NCBI RefSeq assembly: GCF_014207985.1
Contig: NZ_JACHMI010000001.1
Location: 3,269,001 to 3,333,000 of the forward strand
DNA from: Nonomuraea rubra
Lineage (GTDB): Bacteria > Actinomycetota > Actinomycetes > Streptosporangiales > Streptosporangiaceae
Direction: 5' to 3'
DNA: 64,000 nucleotides
The notes beneath the pieces were generated by a model that saw only the letters and a program-made list of their open reading frames with translations, was not told where the DNA came from and ran no database searches. The translations under genes and the position numbers were made by a program. This document shows positions 48,690 to 57,621 of the stretch, in pieces. Position 1 is the first letter of the stretch. Each line of letters starts with the position of its first letter.

Positions 48690-50165
48690 GTGACTGAACG
48701 GTGGAGCCGTGATCAGGTGCTCGCCCTCGCCCCCGACGCGTCGTCCCAGAAGGCGGCGCAGGGGGTGGCGGCTGCCGGAAAGTGGTCGCTGCGCGGCACG
48801 ACGGGCACGGTGCTGTACGGCGAGTGCAAGGGCAGCGGCGCCCGCCCCTACCTGGCGGCCGTCGACCTGAGCGAGCCCGCCTACCGGTGCAGCTGCCCGA
48901 GCAGGAAGTTCCCGTGCAAGCACGCGCTCGGGCTGCTGCTCCTGTGGTCCGCCGACGGGGTGCCCGCCCAGGAGGCGGCGCCGCAGTGGGTCACGGAGTG
49001 GCTGGACGGCCGCGCCGAACGCGCCGCCAAGTCAGCGGCCCGCCTGGACGCGGCCCGCACCCGCCTCGCCACCACCCCGGGCACCGCCCCCTCGGCCCGG
49101 GACGCTGGACCCTCGGCCCCGGGTGCCTCGGCTGCGGTTCCGGGCGCGGGCCCCTCCGCCCCCGGCACCGCCCCCGGCACCGTGCCCGGCACCGTGCCCG
49201 GCGCCGGTGGCCGGGTGGAGTCCGTACGGCATCAGCGGGTCGCGGCCGGGCTGGCCGAGCTGGAGCGGTGGCTGGCCGACCAGGTGCGGCAGGGCCTGGC
49301 GGGCGCCCAGGAACACGACTGGGACGGCCTGGCCAAGCGGCTCATCGACGCCCAGGCCCCCGGCGTGGCCGGCGTGGTGTCCCGGCTGGCCAGAGTCCGC
49401 GCCGAGGAGGGCTGGCCGGGCCGGCTCCTGGAGGAGTACGCCCTGGTCAACCTGCTCGCCATCGCCTACCGCCGCCGCGCCGCCCTGCCGGATCCCCTGG
49501 CGCAGACCGTCCTGATCCGCACCGGCTTCCCCATCACGAGGGAAGAGGTCCTCGCCGGCCCCCCGGTGCGCGATCACTGGGACGTGCTGGGCAGGCGCGA
49601 CGAGACCCAGGACCGGCTGACCGCCCGCCGCGTCTGGCTCCGCGGCCGCCGCACCGGCCGCCCGGCCCTCATCCTGTCGTTCGCCCCGCAGGGCCAGCCC
49701 CTGGACGCCTCCCTGGTCACGGGCACCACCATCGACGCCGACCTCACCTTCTACCCGGGTGCCGCCCCCCTCCGCGCCCTCGTCGCCCTCCGCCACCCCA
49801 CCACCCCACCACCGGCCGCACCGCAGGCCGTGCCACCCGAGGCGCCACCCGAGGCGCCACCCGAGGCGCCACCCGAGGCGCCACCCGAGGCGCCGCCCGG
49901 GGTGTCGCCCGGTGAGGCGCTCGACGAGGTGGCGTGGGTGCTGGGCGAGGACCCGTGGACCGAGTCGTGGCCGCTGGTGCTCACCGGCGTGGTCCCCGGC
50001 CGCACCACCCTCGGCGGCCTCCCGCTCCACCCCCGCGCCCACGACCCGTGGCGCCTGATCGCCGTCTCCGGCGGCCGCCCGCTCACCGTGGCCGCCGAAT
50101 GGACACCTCAGGGCCTGCGCCCCCTGACCACCTGGGACGACGAAGGAACGGCGGTGATCCTGTGA
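48690..50165 (+). CDS. SWIM zinc-finger protein, first gene of a five-gene operon
   Basis: 491 residues from GTG (VTERWSRDQVLALAPD is the usual family N-terminus); the frame is open to 48660. The SWIM finger is C67-x-C69-x6-C76-x-H78 in YRCSCPSRKFPCKH, a zinc motif proposed to bind DNA or protein. A Pro/Ala/Gly low-complexity linker (about 130-180) separates it from a helical region. A later acidic linker has five PEAP-type units from a 12-bp repeat (49839-49898). Its stop overlaps the next gene's GTG (GTGA). The operon continues with DUF5691, MoxR, DUF5682 and VWA genes, all overlapping by 4 bases. Confidence 0.87.
   Translation: MTERWSRDQVLALAPDASSQKAAQGVAAAGKWSLRGTTGTVLYGECKGSGARPYLAAVDLSEPAYRCSCPSRKFPCKHALGLLLLWSADGVPAQEAAPQWVTEWLDGRAERAAKSAARLDAARTRLATTPGTAPSARDAGPSAPGASAAVPGAGPSAPGTAPGTVPGTVPGAGGRVESVRHQRVAAGLAELERWLADQVRQGLAGAQEHDWDGLAKRLIDAQAPGVAGVVSRLARVRAEEGWPGRLLEEYALVNLLAIAYRRRAALPDPLAQTVLIRTGFPITREEVLAGPPVRDHWDVLGRRDETQDRLTARRVWLRGRRTGRPALILSFAPQGQPLDASLVTGTTIDADLTFYPGAAPLRALVALRHPTTPPPAAPQAVPPEAPPEAPPEAPPEAPPEAPPGVSPGEALDEVAWVLGEDPWTESWPLVLTGVVPGRTTLGGLPLHPRAHDPWRLIAVSGGRPLTVAAEWTPQGLRPLTTWDDEGTAVIL
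49839..49898 (+). repeat. Five 12-bp repeats in the SWIM gene
   Basis: GAGGCGCCACCC repeated five times, the last with one change, encoding E-A-P-P units in a flexible linker. Copy-number change would keep the frame. Confidence 0.85.
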
Positions 50166-51502
50166 CCGGCTGGGACGAGCTGGCCTCGACGGCGCTCGTG
50201 GGCACCGACCGCAGACCGTACGGAGGCGACCTGCTCGAAGCGGCGGCCGTCGAGGTGGCGCGGCGGCGCGCGGGCGGCCGGGTGAACGAGCCGGGCGGCG
50301 TGGAGCCCGCGCCCGGCGAGGAACGCGAGGCGGTCGGCAGGCGGGCGGCCGAGCGGCTGGGCAGGCTGCTCGGCGGCGAGCACGAGAGGCTGATCCCCGA
50401 ATGGCTGGCCGCGGCCGCCGCCACCGGCCGCAGGGTCCCCGCGTACGTGCTGCCCGAGCTGCTGGAGCGCGGCCGCCGCGACCGTTCGATCAGGGTGCAC
50501 CTCGGCGTGCTGGCCGGGCAGCGCGGCCGCTGGCTGGCCGGGCAGAACCCGGCCTGGGCGTACCTGCTGGAGGAGCCCACGGGCGAGACGTGGGAGCTGG
50601 GCGGCGCCGCCGACCGGCGCGCCCACCTGAGCGCGCTCAGGGCGGCCGATCCCGGCCAGGCCAGGCGGCTGCTGGAGAGCACGTGGGAGCGGGAGACGCC
50701 GGACGACCGGGCGGGGTTCGTGGAGGTGCTGGCCGACGGGCTGAGCATGGCCGACGAGCCGTTCCTGGAGCAGGCGCTGGACGACCGCCGCAGGGAGGTG
50801 CGGCAGGCCGCCGCCAACCTCCTGACCCGCCTGCCCGGCTCGCGCCTGTCGCAGCGCATGGCCGGGCGGGTACGCGCCCGCGTGACGATCAGCGGCGACA
50901 CGATCACCGTCGAGGCCCCGGAAGCCTGCGACAGGGACATGGAGCGCGACGGCGTGCGCCCGAAGCCGCCCCGCGGCATCGGCGAGCGCGCCTGGTGGCT
51001 GCAGCAGATCGTCTCCCGCGCCCCGCTGTCCTTCTGGGGCAGCCCGAACGTCCTGCTGGGGATGAAGATCCCCGACTGGGACGCCGAGGTGAAGGCCGCC
51101 TGGGTACGCGCCGCGGTGCTGCAGCGCGACCCCGAGTGGGCGCGGGCGATGTTCGGCTGGGACCCGATCGCCGACCTGCTCGAATGCCTGCCGCCCGAGG
51201 AGCAGCAGGAGCTGGCCGCCCGGTTCGTACGCGGCCACGACCTCGACAGCCAGTTGATCATGGTGCTGGGCGGCGTGTCGTCCCACTGGCGCGAGGGCCT
51301 GGCGACGGCCGTGCTCAGCAAGATCGTGAAGGTGAACACCACGCAGCCCTGGAACCTCGGCGAGCTGGTCAAGCTGGCGGGCGAGCACATCGACCCCGCC
51401 CTGTTCGAGCTGGCCGAGGACTACTCGCCGGCCGAGCCCGTCCAGAAGGTCGCCGCCCTGCTGCGTTTCCGCGCTGACATGTACAAGGAGCTCTCCCGAT
51501 GA
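50162..51502 (+). CDS. DUF5691 protein
   Basis: 446 residues from GTG overlapping the previous stop by 4 bases. It starts GWDELASTALVGTDRRP, the usual N-terminus of this family, and is mostly helical. The middle part contains HEAT-like helices (DDRRREVRQAAANLLTRLPG), which suggest a scaffold. No catalytic motif is seen. Its stop overlaps the MoxR gene start (ATGA). Function unknown; strict coupling to a MoxR ATPase and a VWA protein suggests a structural or substrate-recruiting subunit of that machine. Confidence 0.8.
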   Translation: MTGWDELASTALVGTDRRPYGGDLLEAAAVEVARRRAGGRVNEPGGVEPAPGEEREAVGRRAAERLGRLLGGEHERLIPEWLAAAAATGRRVPAYVLPELLERGRRDRSIRVHLGVLAGQRGRWLAGQNPAWAYLLEEPTGETWELGGAADRRAHLSALRAADPGQARRLLESTWERETPDDRAGFVEVLADGLSMADEPFLEQALDDRRREVRQAAANLLTRLPGSRLSQRMAGRVRARVTISGDTITVEAPEACDRDMERDGVRPKPPRGIGERAWWLQQIVSRAPLSFWGSPNVLLGMKIPDWDAEVKAAWVRAAVLQRDPEWARAMFGWDPIADLLECLPPEEQQELAARFVRGHDLDSQLIMVLGGVSSHWREGLATAVLSKIVKVNTTQPWNLGELVKLAGEHIDPALFELAEDYSPAEPVQKVAALLRFRADMYKELSR

Positions 51503-52563
51503 CCGTTCTGCGCCCGCACGCGGAAGACCAGTACGCCGAGGAGCTGGCCTTCCTCGCCAAGGACGACGACCGGCCCAGGCCGCCGGGCTGGAAGCTGTCG
51601 CCGTGGGCGGTGACCACGTACGTCCTGGGCGACGGCGACCGCATCACCCCCAAGTACGTCGGCGCCCGCCGCATCGTGGAGGTGGCCGTGGCGACGCTGG
51701 CCACCGACCGCGCGCTGCTGCTGCTCGGCGTGCCCGGCACCGCGAAGACGTGGCTGTCGGAGCACCTGGCCGCCGCGATCAGCGGCGACTCGACGCTGCT
51801 CGTGCAGGGCACCGCGGGCACCGCCGAGGAGGCCGTCCGGTACGGCTGGAACTACGCCCGGCTGCTGGCCGAGGGCCCGTCGATGGAGGCGCTGACCCCG
51901 TCGCCGGTCATGCGCGCGATGGCGGAGGGCCGGGTGGCCCGGGTCGAGGAGCTCACCCGCATGCCGTCCGACGTGCAGGACGCCCTGATCACCGTGCTGT
52001 CGGAGAAGACGCTGCCGATTCCCGAGCTGAACCGCGAGGTGCAGGCGCAGCGCGGCTTCAACGTGATCGCCACGGCCAACGACCGCGACCGGGGCGTGAA
52101 CGAGCTGTCCAGCGCGCTGCGCCGCCGCTTCAACACCGTCGTGCTGCCGGTCCCCGCCACCGCCGAGGAGGAGGTGGACATCGTCGCCCGCCGCGTCGCC
52201 CAGCTCGGCCGTTCCCTGGAGCTGCCGGAGACGGCGACGGGGCCGGCGGAGATCAGGCGGGTGGTGACGGTGTTCAGGGAGCTGCGCACGGGGGTCACGG
52301 AGGACGGCCGCACCAAGGTCAAGTCGCCCAGCGGCACCCTGTCCACGGCCGAGGCCATCTCGGTCCTGACCAGCGGCATCGCCCTGGCCGCCCACTTCGG
52401 CGACGGGGTGCTGCGCCCGGCGGACGTGGCCGCCGGGATCGTCGGCGCGGTGGTGCAGGAGCCGGTGTCGGACCGGGTGGTGTGGCGCGAGTACCTGGAG
52501 ACCGTGGTCCGCGAGCGCTCCGACTGGCGCGACTTCTACCGCGCCTGCCGCGAGGTCTCATGA
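51499..52563 (+). CDS. MoxR-type AAA+ ATPase
   Basis: 354 residues. Walker A is GVPGTAKT (77-84). The Walker B position reads VARVEELTR, with Glu where Asp is usual, followed by PSDVQDALITVLSEK as in MoxR proteins. Sensor 1 is ATANDRD and the arginine finger region SSALRRRF. MoxR ATPases work as chaperones with VWA-domain proteins to insert metals or remodel complexes. The VWA gene is two genes downstream in the same operon. Overlaps its neighbours on both sides by 4 bases, so the five proteins are probably made in fixed ratio. Confidence 0.92.
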   Translation: MTVLRPHAEDQYAEELAFLAKDDDRPRPPGWKLSPWAVTTYVLGDGDRITPKYVGARRIVEVAVATLATDRALLLLGVPGTAKTWLSEHLAAAISGDSTLLVQGTAGTAEEAVRYGWNYARLLAEGPSMEALTPSPVMRAMAEGRVARVEELTRMPSDVQDALITVLSEKTLPIPELNREVQAQRGFNVIATANDRDRGVNELSSALRRRFNTVVLPVPATAEEEVDIVARRVAQLGRSLELPETATGPAEIRRVVTVFRELRTGVTEDGRTKVKSPSGTLSTAEAISVLTSGIALAAHFGDGVLRPADVAAGIVGAVVQEPVSDRVVWREYLETVVRERSDWRDFYRACREVS

Positions 52564-54896
52564 GCGGCCCCCCGACCGGCGGCGACCGGGAGAGCGGCGT
52601 CCCGGCCGGCGGAGAGCGGTTGAGCACCGCCCCGGCTGGCGGTGGCCGGGTGAGCGGCGTGTCCGTCCTCGGGGTGCGGCATCACGGGCCCGGCTCGGCG
52701 CGTGCCGTGCGGCGGGAGCTCGAACGGCTGCGCCCCGACGCGATCCTCATCGAGGGCCCGCCCGAGGCGGACGCCCTGGTCACGCTCGCGCCCGGCCTGG
52801 AGCCGCCGGTCGCGCTGCTCGCCCACGTGCCGGCCGAGCCGTCGCGGGCCGCGTTCTGGCCGTTCGCGACGTTCTCTCCCGAGTGGCAGGCGATCCTGTA
52901 CGGCACGTCCGCGGGCATCCCGGTCCGCTTCTGCGACCTCCCCGCCGCCCACTCCCTGGCCGGCGACCCCGACGGCCCCGACGAGCCCGAGCCCGCGCAG
53001 GTGGACCCGATCGGCTCCCTGGCCGCCGCGGCCGGCTACGACGACCCGGAACGCTGGTGGGAGGACGTCGTCGAGCACCGGGACGGCGACACGCCGTTCG
53101 AGGTGATCGCCGAGGCCATGGCCGCCGTACGCGAGGGTCACGAGCCGGGCGGGCGGGAGGCCAGGCGGGAGGCGTACATGCGCAAGACCCTCCGCGCGGC
53201 CGTCAAGCAGGGCTTCGGCCGGATCGCGGTGATCTGCGGCGCCTGGCACGTGCCCGCGCTGACCGGCCCGATGCCGTCCGCCGCCGCGGACAACGCCGTC
53301 CTGCGCGGCCTGCCGAAGGTGAAGGCGGAGCTGACGTGGGTGCCGTGGACGTACGGGCGGCTGGCCTCCTGGAGCGGCTACGGCGCGGGGATCACCTCGC
53401 CCGGCTGGTACCACCACCTGTTCGACGCGCCCGACCGGCCCGTGGAGCGGTGGCTGGCGCAGGCGGCGGGGGTGCTCCGCGACGAGGGACTGGCGGTGTC
53501 GTCGGCGCACGTCATCGAGTCCGTACGCCTCGCGCAGAGCCTGGCCGTCCTGCGCGGCAGGCCGCTGGCCGGGCTCGGCGAGGTCACCGAGGCGGCCAGG
53601 GCCGTGCTGTGCGAGGGCGACGACCTGGCCGTGGAGCTGATCCAGCGGCGCATGGTCGTCGGCGACCGGCTCGGCCACGTCTCCGACGGCACGCCGATGG
53701 TGCCGCTGCAACGCGACCTGCGCGAGCAGCAGCGGCGGCTCAAGCTCAAGCCCGAGGCGCTCGACCGGGAGCTCGACCTCGACCTGCGCAAGCCCCTCGA
53801 CCTCGACCGCAGCCACCTGCTGCACCGGCTGGCGCTGCTCGGGGTGGGCTGGGGCACGCCGGGGCAGGCGCGCGGCAAGGGCACGTTCAGGGAGACGTGG
53901 ACGCTGCGGTGGCGCCCCGAGCACGACCTCGCGCTCATCGAGCACGCCGCGCTCGGCACGACCGTGGCCGGGGCGGCGGCGCAGCGGGCCGCGGACCTGG
54001 CGGCGGAGCCGTCGGCGGCGCTGGCCGATCTGACGTCGCTGGTCGAGCGGTGCCTGCTGGCGGACCTGCCGGAGGCGCTGCCGGACGTGCTGGCGGCGCT
54101 GTCGGCCAAGGCGGCGCTGGACACGGACGTCACCCGCCTGATGGCGGCGCTGCCCGCGATGGTGCGCGCCCACCGGTACGGCGACGTGCGCGGCACCTCG
54201 GCGGAGGGGCTGGCGGTGATCGTGCGGTCGATGCTGGAGCGGATCCGCGTCGGGCTGCCGGTGGCGGTGACGGGCCTGGACGACGAGGCGGCGGCGGACC
54301 TGCTCAAGCACGTGGACGCGGTGCACTCGGCCGTCGCCCTCCTGCCCGACACCACTCCAGACGGCGCTCCAGACGGGGCTTCGGACGGGGCTTCGGACGG
54401 GGCTTCGGGCGGGGCTGCGGAGGGGGCCGGGCCCCGCGGGCGGTGGCTGAGCACGTTGCGGGGCATCAGCGACCGGCAGGACCTGCACGGCCTCATCGAG
54501 GGCCGCCTGACCAGGATCCTGCTGGACTCCGGCGAGCTGGACGACGCCGGTGACCGCATGTCCAGGGCCATGTCGCGGGGCCAGGCGCCGGCCCGGGCGG
54601 CGGCCTGGGTCGAGGGCTTCCTGGCTGGTGACGGGCTGCTGCTGGTGCACGACCCGCGCCTGCTGGCCCTGGTGGACGGCTGGCTGTCCGGGCTGCCTGG
54701 CGACCAGTTCACGGACGTGCTGCCGCTGCTGCGCCGCACGTTCGGCGGGTTCGCCGCGCCGGAGCGCAGGGCGATCGGCGAGCGGCTGCGCTCGGCCGGC
54801 CGCGACGAGGGGGAAGGGGAGCAGGACGTGGACGAGCGCCGCGCCGCGGCGGCCGTCGCCACCGTCCTGTCGATCATCGGGAAGGCGAGCGGATGA
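52560..54896 (+). CDS. DUF5682 protein
   Basis: 778 residues from ATG overlapping the MoxR stop. A short Gly-rich leader is followed by VLGVRHHGPGSARAVRRELE and AILIEGPPEADALV. This N-terminal pattern of paired histidines and an acidic strand end recalls TraB/ChaN-like hydrolase folds, but that link is tentative. Later ICGAWHVPAL supplies another conserved histidine. The C-terminal half is helical. A low-complexity DGAS linker comes from a 12-bp repeat (54360-54419). It is the largest protein of the operon and, if the fold guess is right, the likely enzyme. Ends overlapping the VWA gene by 4 bases. Confidence 0.8.
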   Translation: MSGPPTGGDRESGVPAGGERLSTAPAGGGRVSGVSVLGVRHHGPGSARAVRRELERLRPDAILIEGPPEADALVTLAPGLEPPVALLAHVPAEPSRAAFWPFATFSPEWQAILYGTSAGIPVRFCDLPAAHSLAGDPDGPDEPEPAQVDPIGSLAAAAGYDDPERWWEDVVEHRDGDTPFEVIAEAMAAVREGHEPGGREARREAYMRKTLRAAVKQGFGRIAVICGAWHVPALTGPMPSAAADNAVLRGLPKVKAELTWVPWTYGRLASWSGYGAGITSPGWYHHLFDAPDRPVERWLAQAAGVLRDEGLAVSSAHVIESVRLAQSLAVLRGRPLAGLGEVTEAARAVLCEGDDLAVELIQRRMVVGDRLGHVSDGTPMVPLQRDLREQQRRLKLKPEALDRELDLDLRKPLDLDRSHLLHRLALLGVGWGTPGQARGKGTFRETWTLRWRPEHDLALIEHAALGTTVAGAAAQRAADLAAEPSAALADLTSLVERCLLADLPEALPDVLAALSAKAALDTDVTRLMAALPAMVRAHRYGDVRGTSAEGLAVIVRSMLERIRVGLPVAVTGLDDEAAADLLKHVDAVHSAVALLPDTTPDGAPDGASDGASDGASGGAAEGAGPRGRWLSTLRGISDRQDLHGLIEGRLTRILLDSGELDDAGDRMSRAMSRGQAPARAAAWVEGFLAGDGLLLVHDPRLLALVDGWLSGLPGDQFTDVLPLLRRTFGGFAAPERRAIGERLRSAGRDEGEGEQDVDERRAAAAVATVLSIIGKASG
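54360..54419 (+). repeat. Five 12-bp repeats in the DUF5682 gene
   Basis: GACGGGGCTTCG occurs three times exactly, with one diverged unit on each side, encoding D-G-A-S units in frame. Same unit length and copy number as the repeat in the SWIM gene of this operon. Confidence 0.8.
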
Positions 54897-56062
54897 GCGC
54901 GGCGGACGAGCGGATGCGGCGGTGGCGGCTGGTGCTCGGGGGCGGGCAGGCCGACGGCACCGGGTTCGGGCTGGAAGGCGTGGACGCGCGGATGGACGCC
55001 GCCCTGGCCGCCGTCTACGACCAGGGCGGCCAGGGCGGCGACGACGGCGGCGACCGCAGGCAGGGCGGCCTCGGGGCGTCGGCGCCCCGGGTGGCCAGGT
55101 GGCTGGGCGACATCCGGACGTACTTCCCGTCCACGGTCGTCCAGGTCATGCAGAAGGACGCGATCGAGAAGCTGAACCTCACCAGGCTCCTCCTGGAGCC
55201 CGAGATGCTTGAGGCGGTGGAGCCGGACGTGCACCTGGCCGGCACCCTGCTCGCGCTCAACAAGGTGATGCCCGACCAGGCCCGCGAGTCGGCCAGGGCG
55301 CTGGTGCGGCGGGTGGTGGAGGAGCTGGAGCGCAGGCTGGCGCAGAAGACCAGGGCCGCCGTGTCCGGGGCGCTGGACCGCTCGGCCAGGACGCACCGGC
55401 CCAGGCGGGTGGCCGACATCGACTGGGACCGCACGATCAGGGCGAACCTGAAGAACTACCTGCCCGACAGGAACACCGTGGTCCCGTCCCGGCTGGTGGG
55501 CTACGCGCGCAGGCAGCGGTCGGTGCAGCGGGAGGTGGTGCTGTGCGTCGACCAGAGCGGGTCGATGGCGGCCTCGGTGGTGTATTCGAGCGTGTTCGGG
55601 GCGGTCCTGGCGTCGATGCGGTCGCTCAGGACGTCGCTCGTCGTGTTCGACACGGCGGTGGTGGATCTCACCGATCAGCTGCACGACCCGGTGGAGGTGC
55701 TGTTCGGCACCCAGCTCGGCGGCGGCACCGACATCAACCGCGCCGTCGCCTACTGCCAGGGCCTCATCACCCGGCCGGCGAACTCGATCTTCATCCTGAT
55801 CAGTGACCTCTACGAGGGCGGGATCAGGCAGGAGATGCTGCGCAGGGTGGCGGCGATGACACAGGCGGGGGTGCAGGTGATCGTGCTGCTCGCGCTGTCC
55901 GACGAGGGAGCGCCGTTCTACGACCACGAGAACGCCGCCGCGCTGGCGGCGATGGGCGTGCCCGCGTTCGCGTGCACGCCCGACGCCTTCCCCGGCCTGA
56001 TGGCCGCCGCGATCGAGCGCCGCGACATCGCCCAGTGGGCCGAGCGGCACCAGACGACCTGA
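54893..56062 (+). CDS. VWA-domain protein, last gene of the SWIM/MoxR operon
   Basis: 389 residues. A helical N-terminal half with a Gly/Asp-rich linker (near residues 44-55) precedes a von Willebrand A domain. The MIDAS metal site is complete: D220-Q-S-G-S in CVDQSGSMAAS, threonine in GGGTDINRA, and aspartate in LISDLYEGG. It should bind Mg or Mn and a ligand carboxylate, probably in DUF5682 or a target, under remodelling by the MoxR ATPase. No signal peptide, so the system is cytoplasmic. The converging MFS gene ends 10 bases after its stop. Confidence 0.9.
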   Translation: MSAADERMRRWRLVLGGGQADGTGFGLEGVDARMDAALAAVYDQGGQGGDDGGDRRQGGLGASAPRVARWLGDIRTYFPSTVVQVMQKDAIEKLNLTRLLLEPEMLEAVEPDVHLAGTLLALNKVMPDQARESARALVRRVVEELERRLAQKTRAAVSGALDRSARTHRPRRVADIDWDRTIRANLKNYLPDRNTVVPSRLVGYARRQRSVQREVVLCVDQSGSMAASVVYSSVFGAVLASMRSLRTSLVVFDTAVVDLTDQLHDPVEVLFGTQLGGGTDINRAVAYCQGLITRPANSIFILISDLYEGGIRQEMLRRVAAMTQAGVQVIVLLALSDEGAPFYDHENAAALAAMGVPAFACTPDAFPGLMAAAIERRDIAQWAERHQTT

Positions 56063-56071
56063 CACCCGGGG

Positions 56072-57523
56072 TCACGCGCCGTGCGGCTGCTGCTCCGGGC
56101 GGGCGCGGCGCGGCAGCAGGTACGACAGGGCGAACGTCAGCAGCAGCAGCCCGACCTCGACCCACACGGTGACCTCCATCGACGCCCCGAACTCCCACTG
56201 ATCGGCGAGCAGGCCGAAGAAGAGCGTGCCGAGCACGGCCGTGCCGAGGGCGCCGCCGAGCTGCTGCACCCCGGTCAGCGTGCCGGAGGCGGAGCCGGTC
56301 TCGTGCGGCTCGACCCCGGCCAGCACGATGTCGAAGAACGGCGCCATGGTCAGCCCCATCCCGACGCCGACCAGGGCCAGCCCCGGAGCGAGCTGCCAGG
56401 CGCCGACGTCGATCCCGGCCAGGTGGATGGTCAGGGCGAGGACCGCCGCCCCGGCCGCCATCACGACGGTGCCGATCTGCATGAGCCCGCGGCCCAGCTT
56501 CTCCTGCAGCCCGGCCATCGCCAGGGCGAAGCCGGCGACGCCGCCGACGGCCTGCGGGAGCGCGGTCAGTCCCGCCTGGAGCGGCGTGAACCCGAGGCCG
56601 GCCTGGGTGTAGAAGCTGAACACGACGCCGAAGCCGGTCATGCCGGAGAAGAAGGCCAGGCCGGCGACGAGGCCGCCGACGAAGCCCCGCTTGCGGAACA
56701 GGGAGGGCGTGACCAGCGGATCCCGGCCGGACCTGGCGCGGCGCGACTCGTACCGGCCGAAGAGGACGAACATGAGGGCGGAGGCCGCCATCGAGACGAA
56801 CGTCCAGGCCGGCCAGCCCGCCTCGCGGCCCTGGATGAGTGGGAAGATCAGCAGGAACGCGGCGATCGAGACGAGTGCGACGCCTGGCAGGTCGAGCCGC
56901 GTGGCGTTGGAGAGGCGGAACTCGGGCAGGAAGCGCAGCGCGGCCAGGACGGCGGCCAGCCCGATGGGCAGGTTGATCAGGAAGATCATGCGCCAGCCGG
57001 TGCCGAAGAAGTCGGCGTCCACCAGCCAGCCCGCCAGCACGGGCCCGCCGACGGAGGAGATGGTCATGACCGGCCCGAACATGCCGAACGCCTTGCCCAT
57101 CTCCTGTGGCGGGAACATCTCCCTGATCAGCCCCAGCCCCTGCGGCAGCATCACGGCCCCGAACAGGCCCTGCACCGCCCGGCCCGCGACGAGCATCTCG
57201 GGGCTGACGGCGATGCCGCACAGGAGTGAGGCGACGGTGAAGCCGGCGGCGCCGATCACGAACATGCGCTTCTTGCCGAACAGGTCGCCGAGCCGCCCGC
57301 CGGTGATCAGGCCGACGGCCATGGCCAGGGTGTAGCTCGCGCCGAGCCACTGCACGAGGCTCTCGGAGCCGCCGAGCTCCTCCTGGATCGTGGGGGCGGC
57401 GATCGCGGTGACGAGCGCGTCGAGCAGGTCCATGACCTCGGCGGCCAGGATCACGAACAGGGCGACCCAGCGCCAGCGGTAGGGCGGGGCCTCGGTGGTC
57501 GCACCGGAGGCGGTGACTGTCAT
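56072..57523 (-). CDS. MFS drug/metabolite exporter (DHA2, 14-helix type)
   Basis: 483 residues from ATG with AAGGAG six bases upstream. About 14 membrane helices. Antiporter motifs are GRLGDLFGKKRMFVIG (motif A, loop 2-3), the acidic residue in the first helix (AAEVMDLLDALVTAIAAPTI cut to LLDALVTAIAAPTI), and GSASGTLTGVQQLGGALG late in the protein. This is the EmrB/QacA group, proton-driven exporters of toxic compounds or antibiotics. It diverges from a TetR gene with palindromic operators between them, the classic repressor/efflux arrangement. Confidence 0.92.
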   Translation of the reverse strand: MTVTASGATTEAPPYRWRWVALFVILAAEVMDLLDALVTAIAAPTIQEELGGSESLVQWLGASYTLAMAVGLITGGRLGDLFGKKRMFVIGAAGFTVASLLCGIAVSPEMLVAGRAVQGLFGAVMLPQGLGLIREMFPPQEMGKAFGMFGPVMTISSVGGPVLAGWLVDADFFGTGWRMIFLINLPIGLAAVLAALRFLPEFRLSNATRLDLPGVALVSIAAFLLIFPLIQGREAGWPAWTFVSMAASALMFVLFGRYESRRARSGRDPLVTPSLFRKRGFVGGLVAGLAFFSGMTGFGVVFSFYTQAGLGFTPLQAGLTALPQAVGGVAGFALAMAGLQEKLGRGLMQIGTVVMAAGAAVLALTIHLAGIDVGAWQLAPGLALVGVGMGLTMAPFFDIVLAGVEPHETGSASGTLTGVQQLGGALGTAVLGTLFFGLLADQWEFGASMEVTVWVEVGLLLLTFALSYLLPRRARPEQQPHGA

Positions 57524-57553
57524 CACAAGCTCCTTCAAACGGTGTTCTAGCGG

Positions 57554-57568
57554 ACGAACGGCGTTCGT
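57554..57568. promoter_or_regulatory. TetR operator 1 (perfect palindrome)
   Basis: ACGAAC-GGC-GTTCGT, perfect 6-base arms, 31 bases upstream of the exporter ATG. A half site AACACTGTT follows at about 57574-57582. Confidence 0.7.
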
Positions 57569-57588
57569 CAACGAACACTGTTTTAGTG

Positions 57589-57603
57589 ACGAACAGCGTT
57601 CGT
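57589..57603. promoter_or_regulatory. TetR operator 2 (perfect palindrome)
   Basis: ACGAAC-AGC-GTTCGT, the same arms as operator 1, 35 bases further on and 19 bases before the TetR ATG. An additional half site ACAGTGTTCG occurs at 57611-57620. Confidence 0.7.
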
Positions 57604-57621
57604 GTCAAGTACAGTGTTCGC

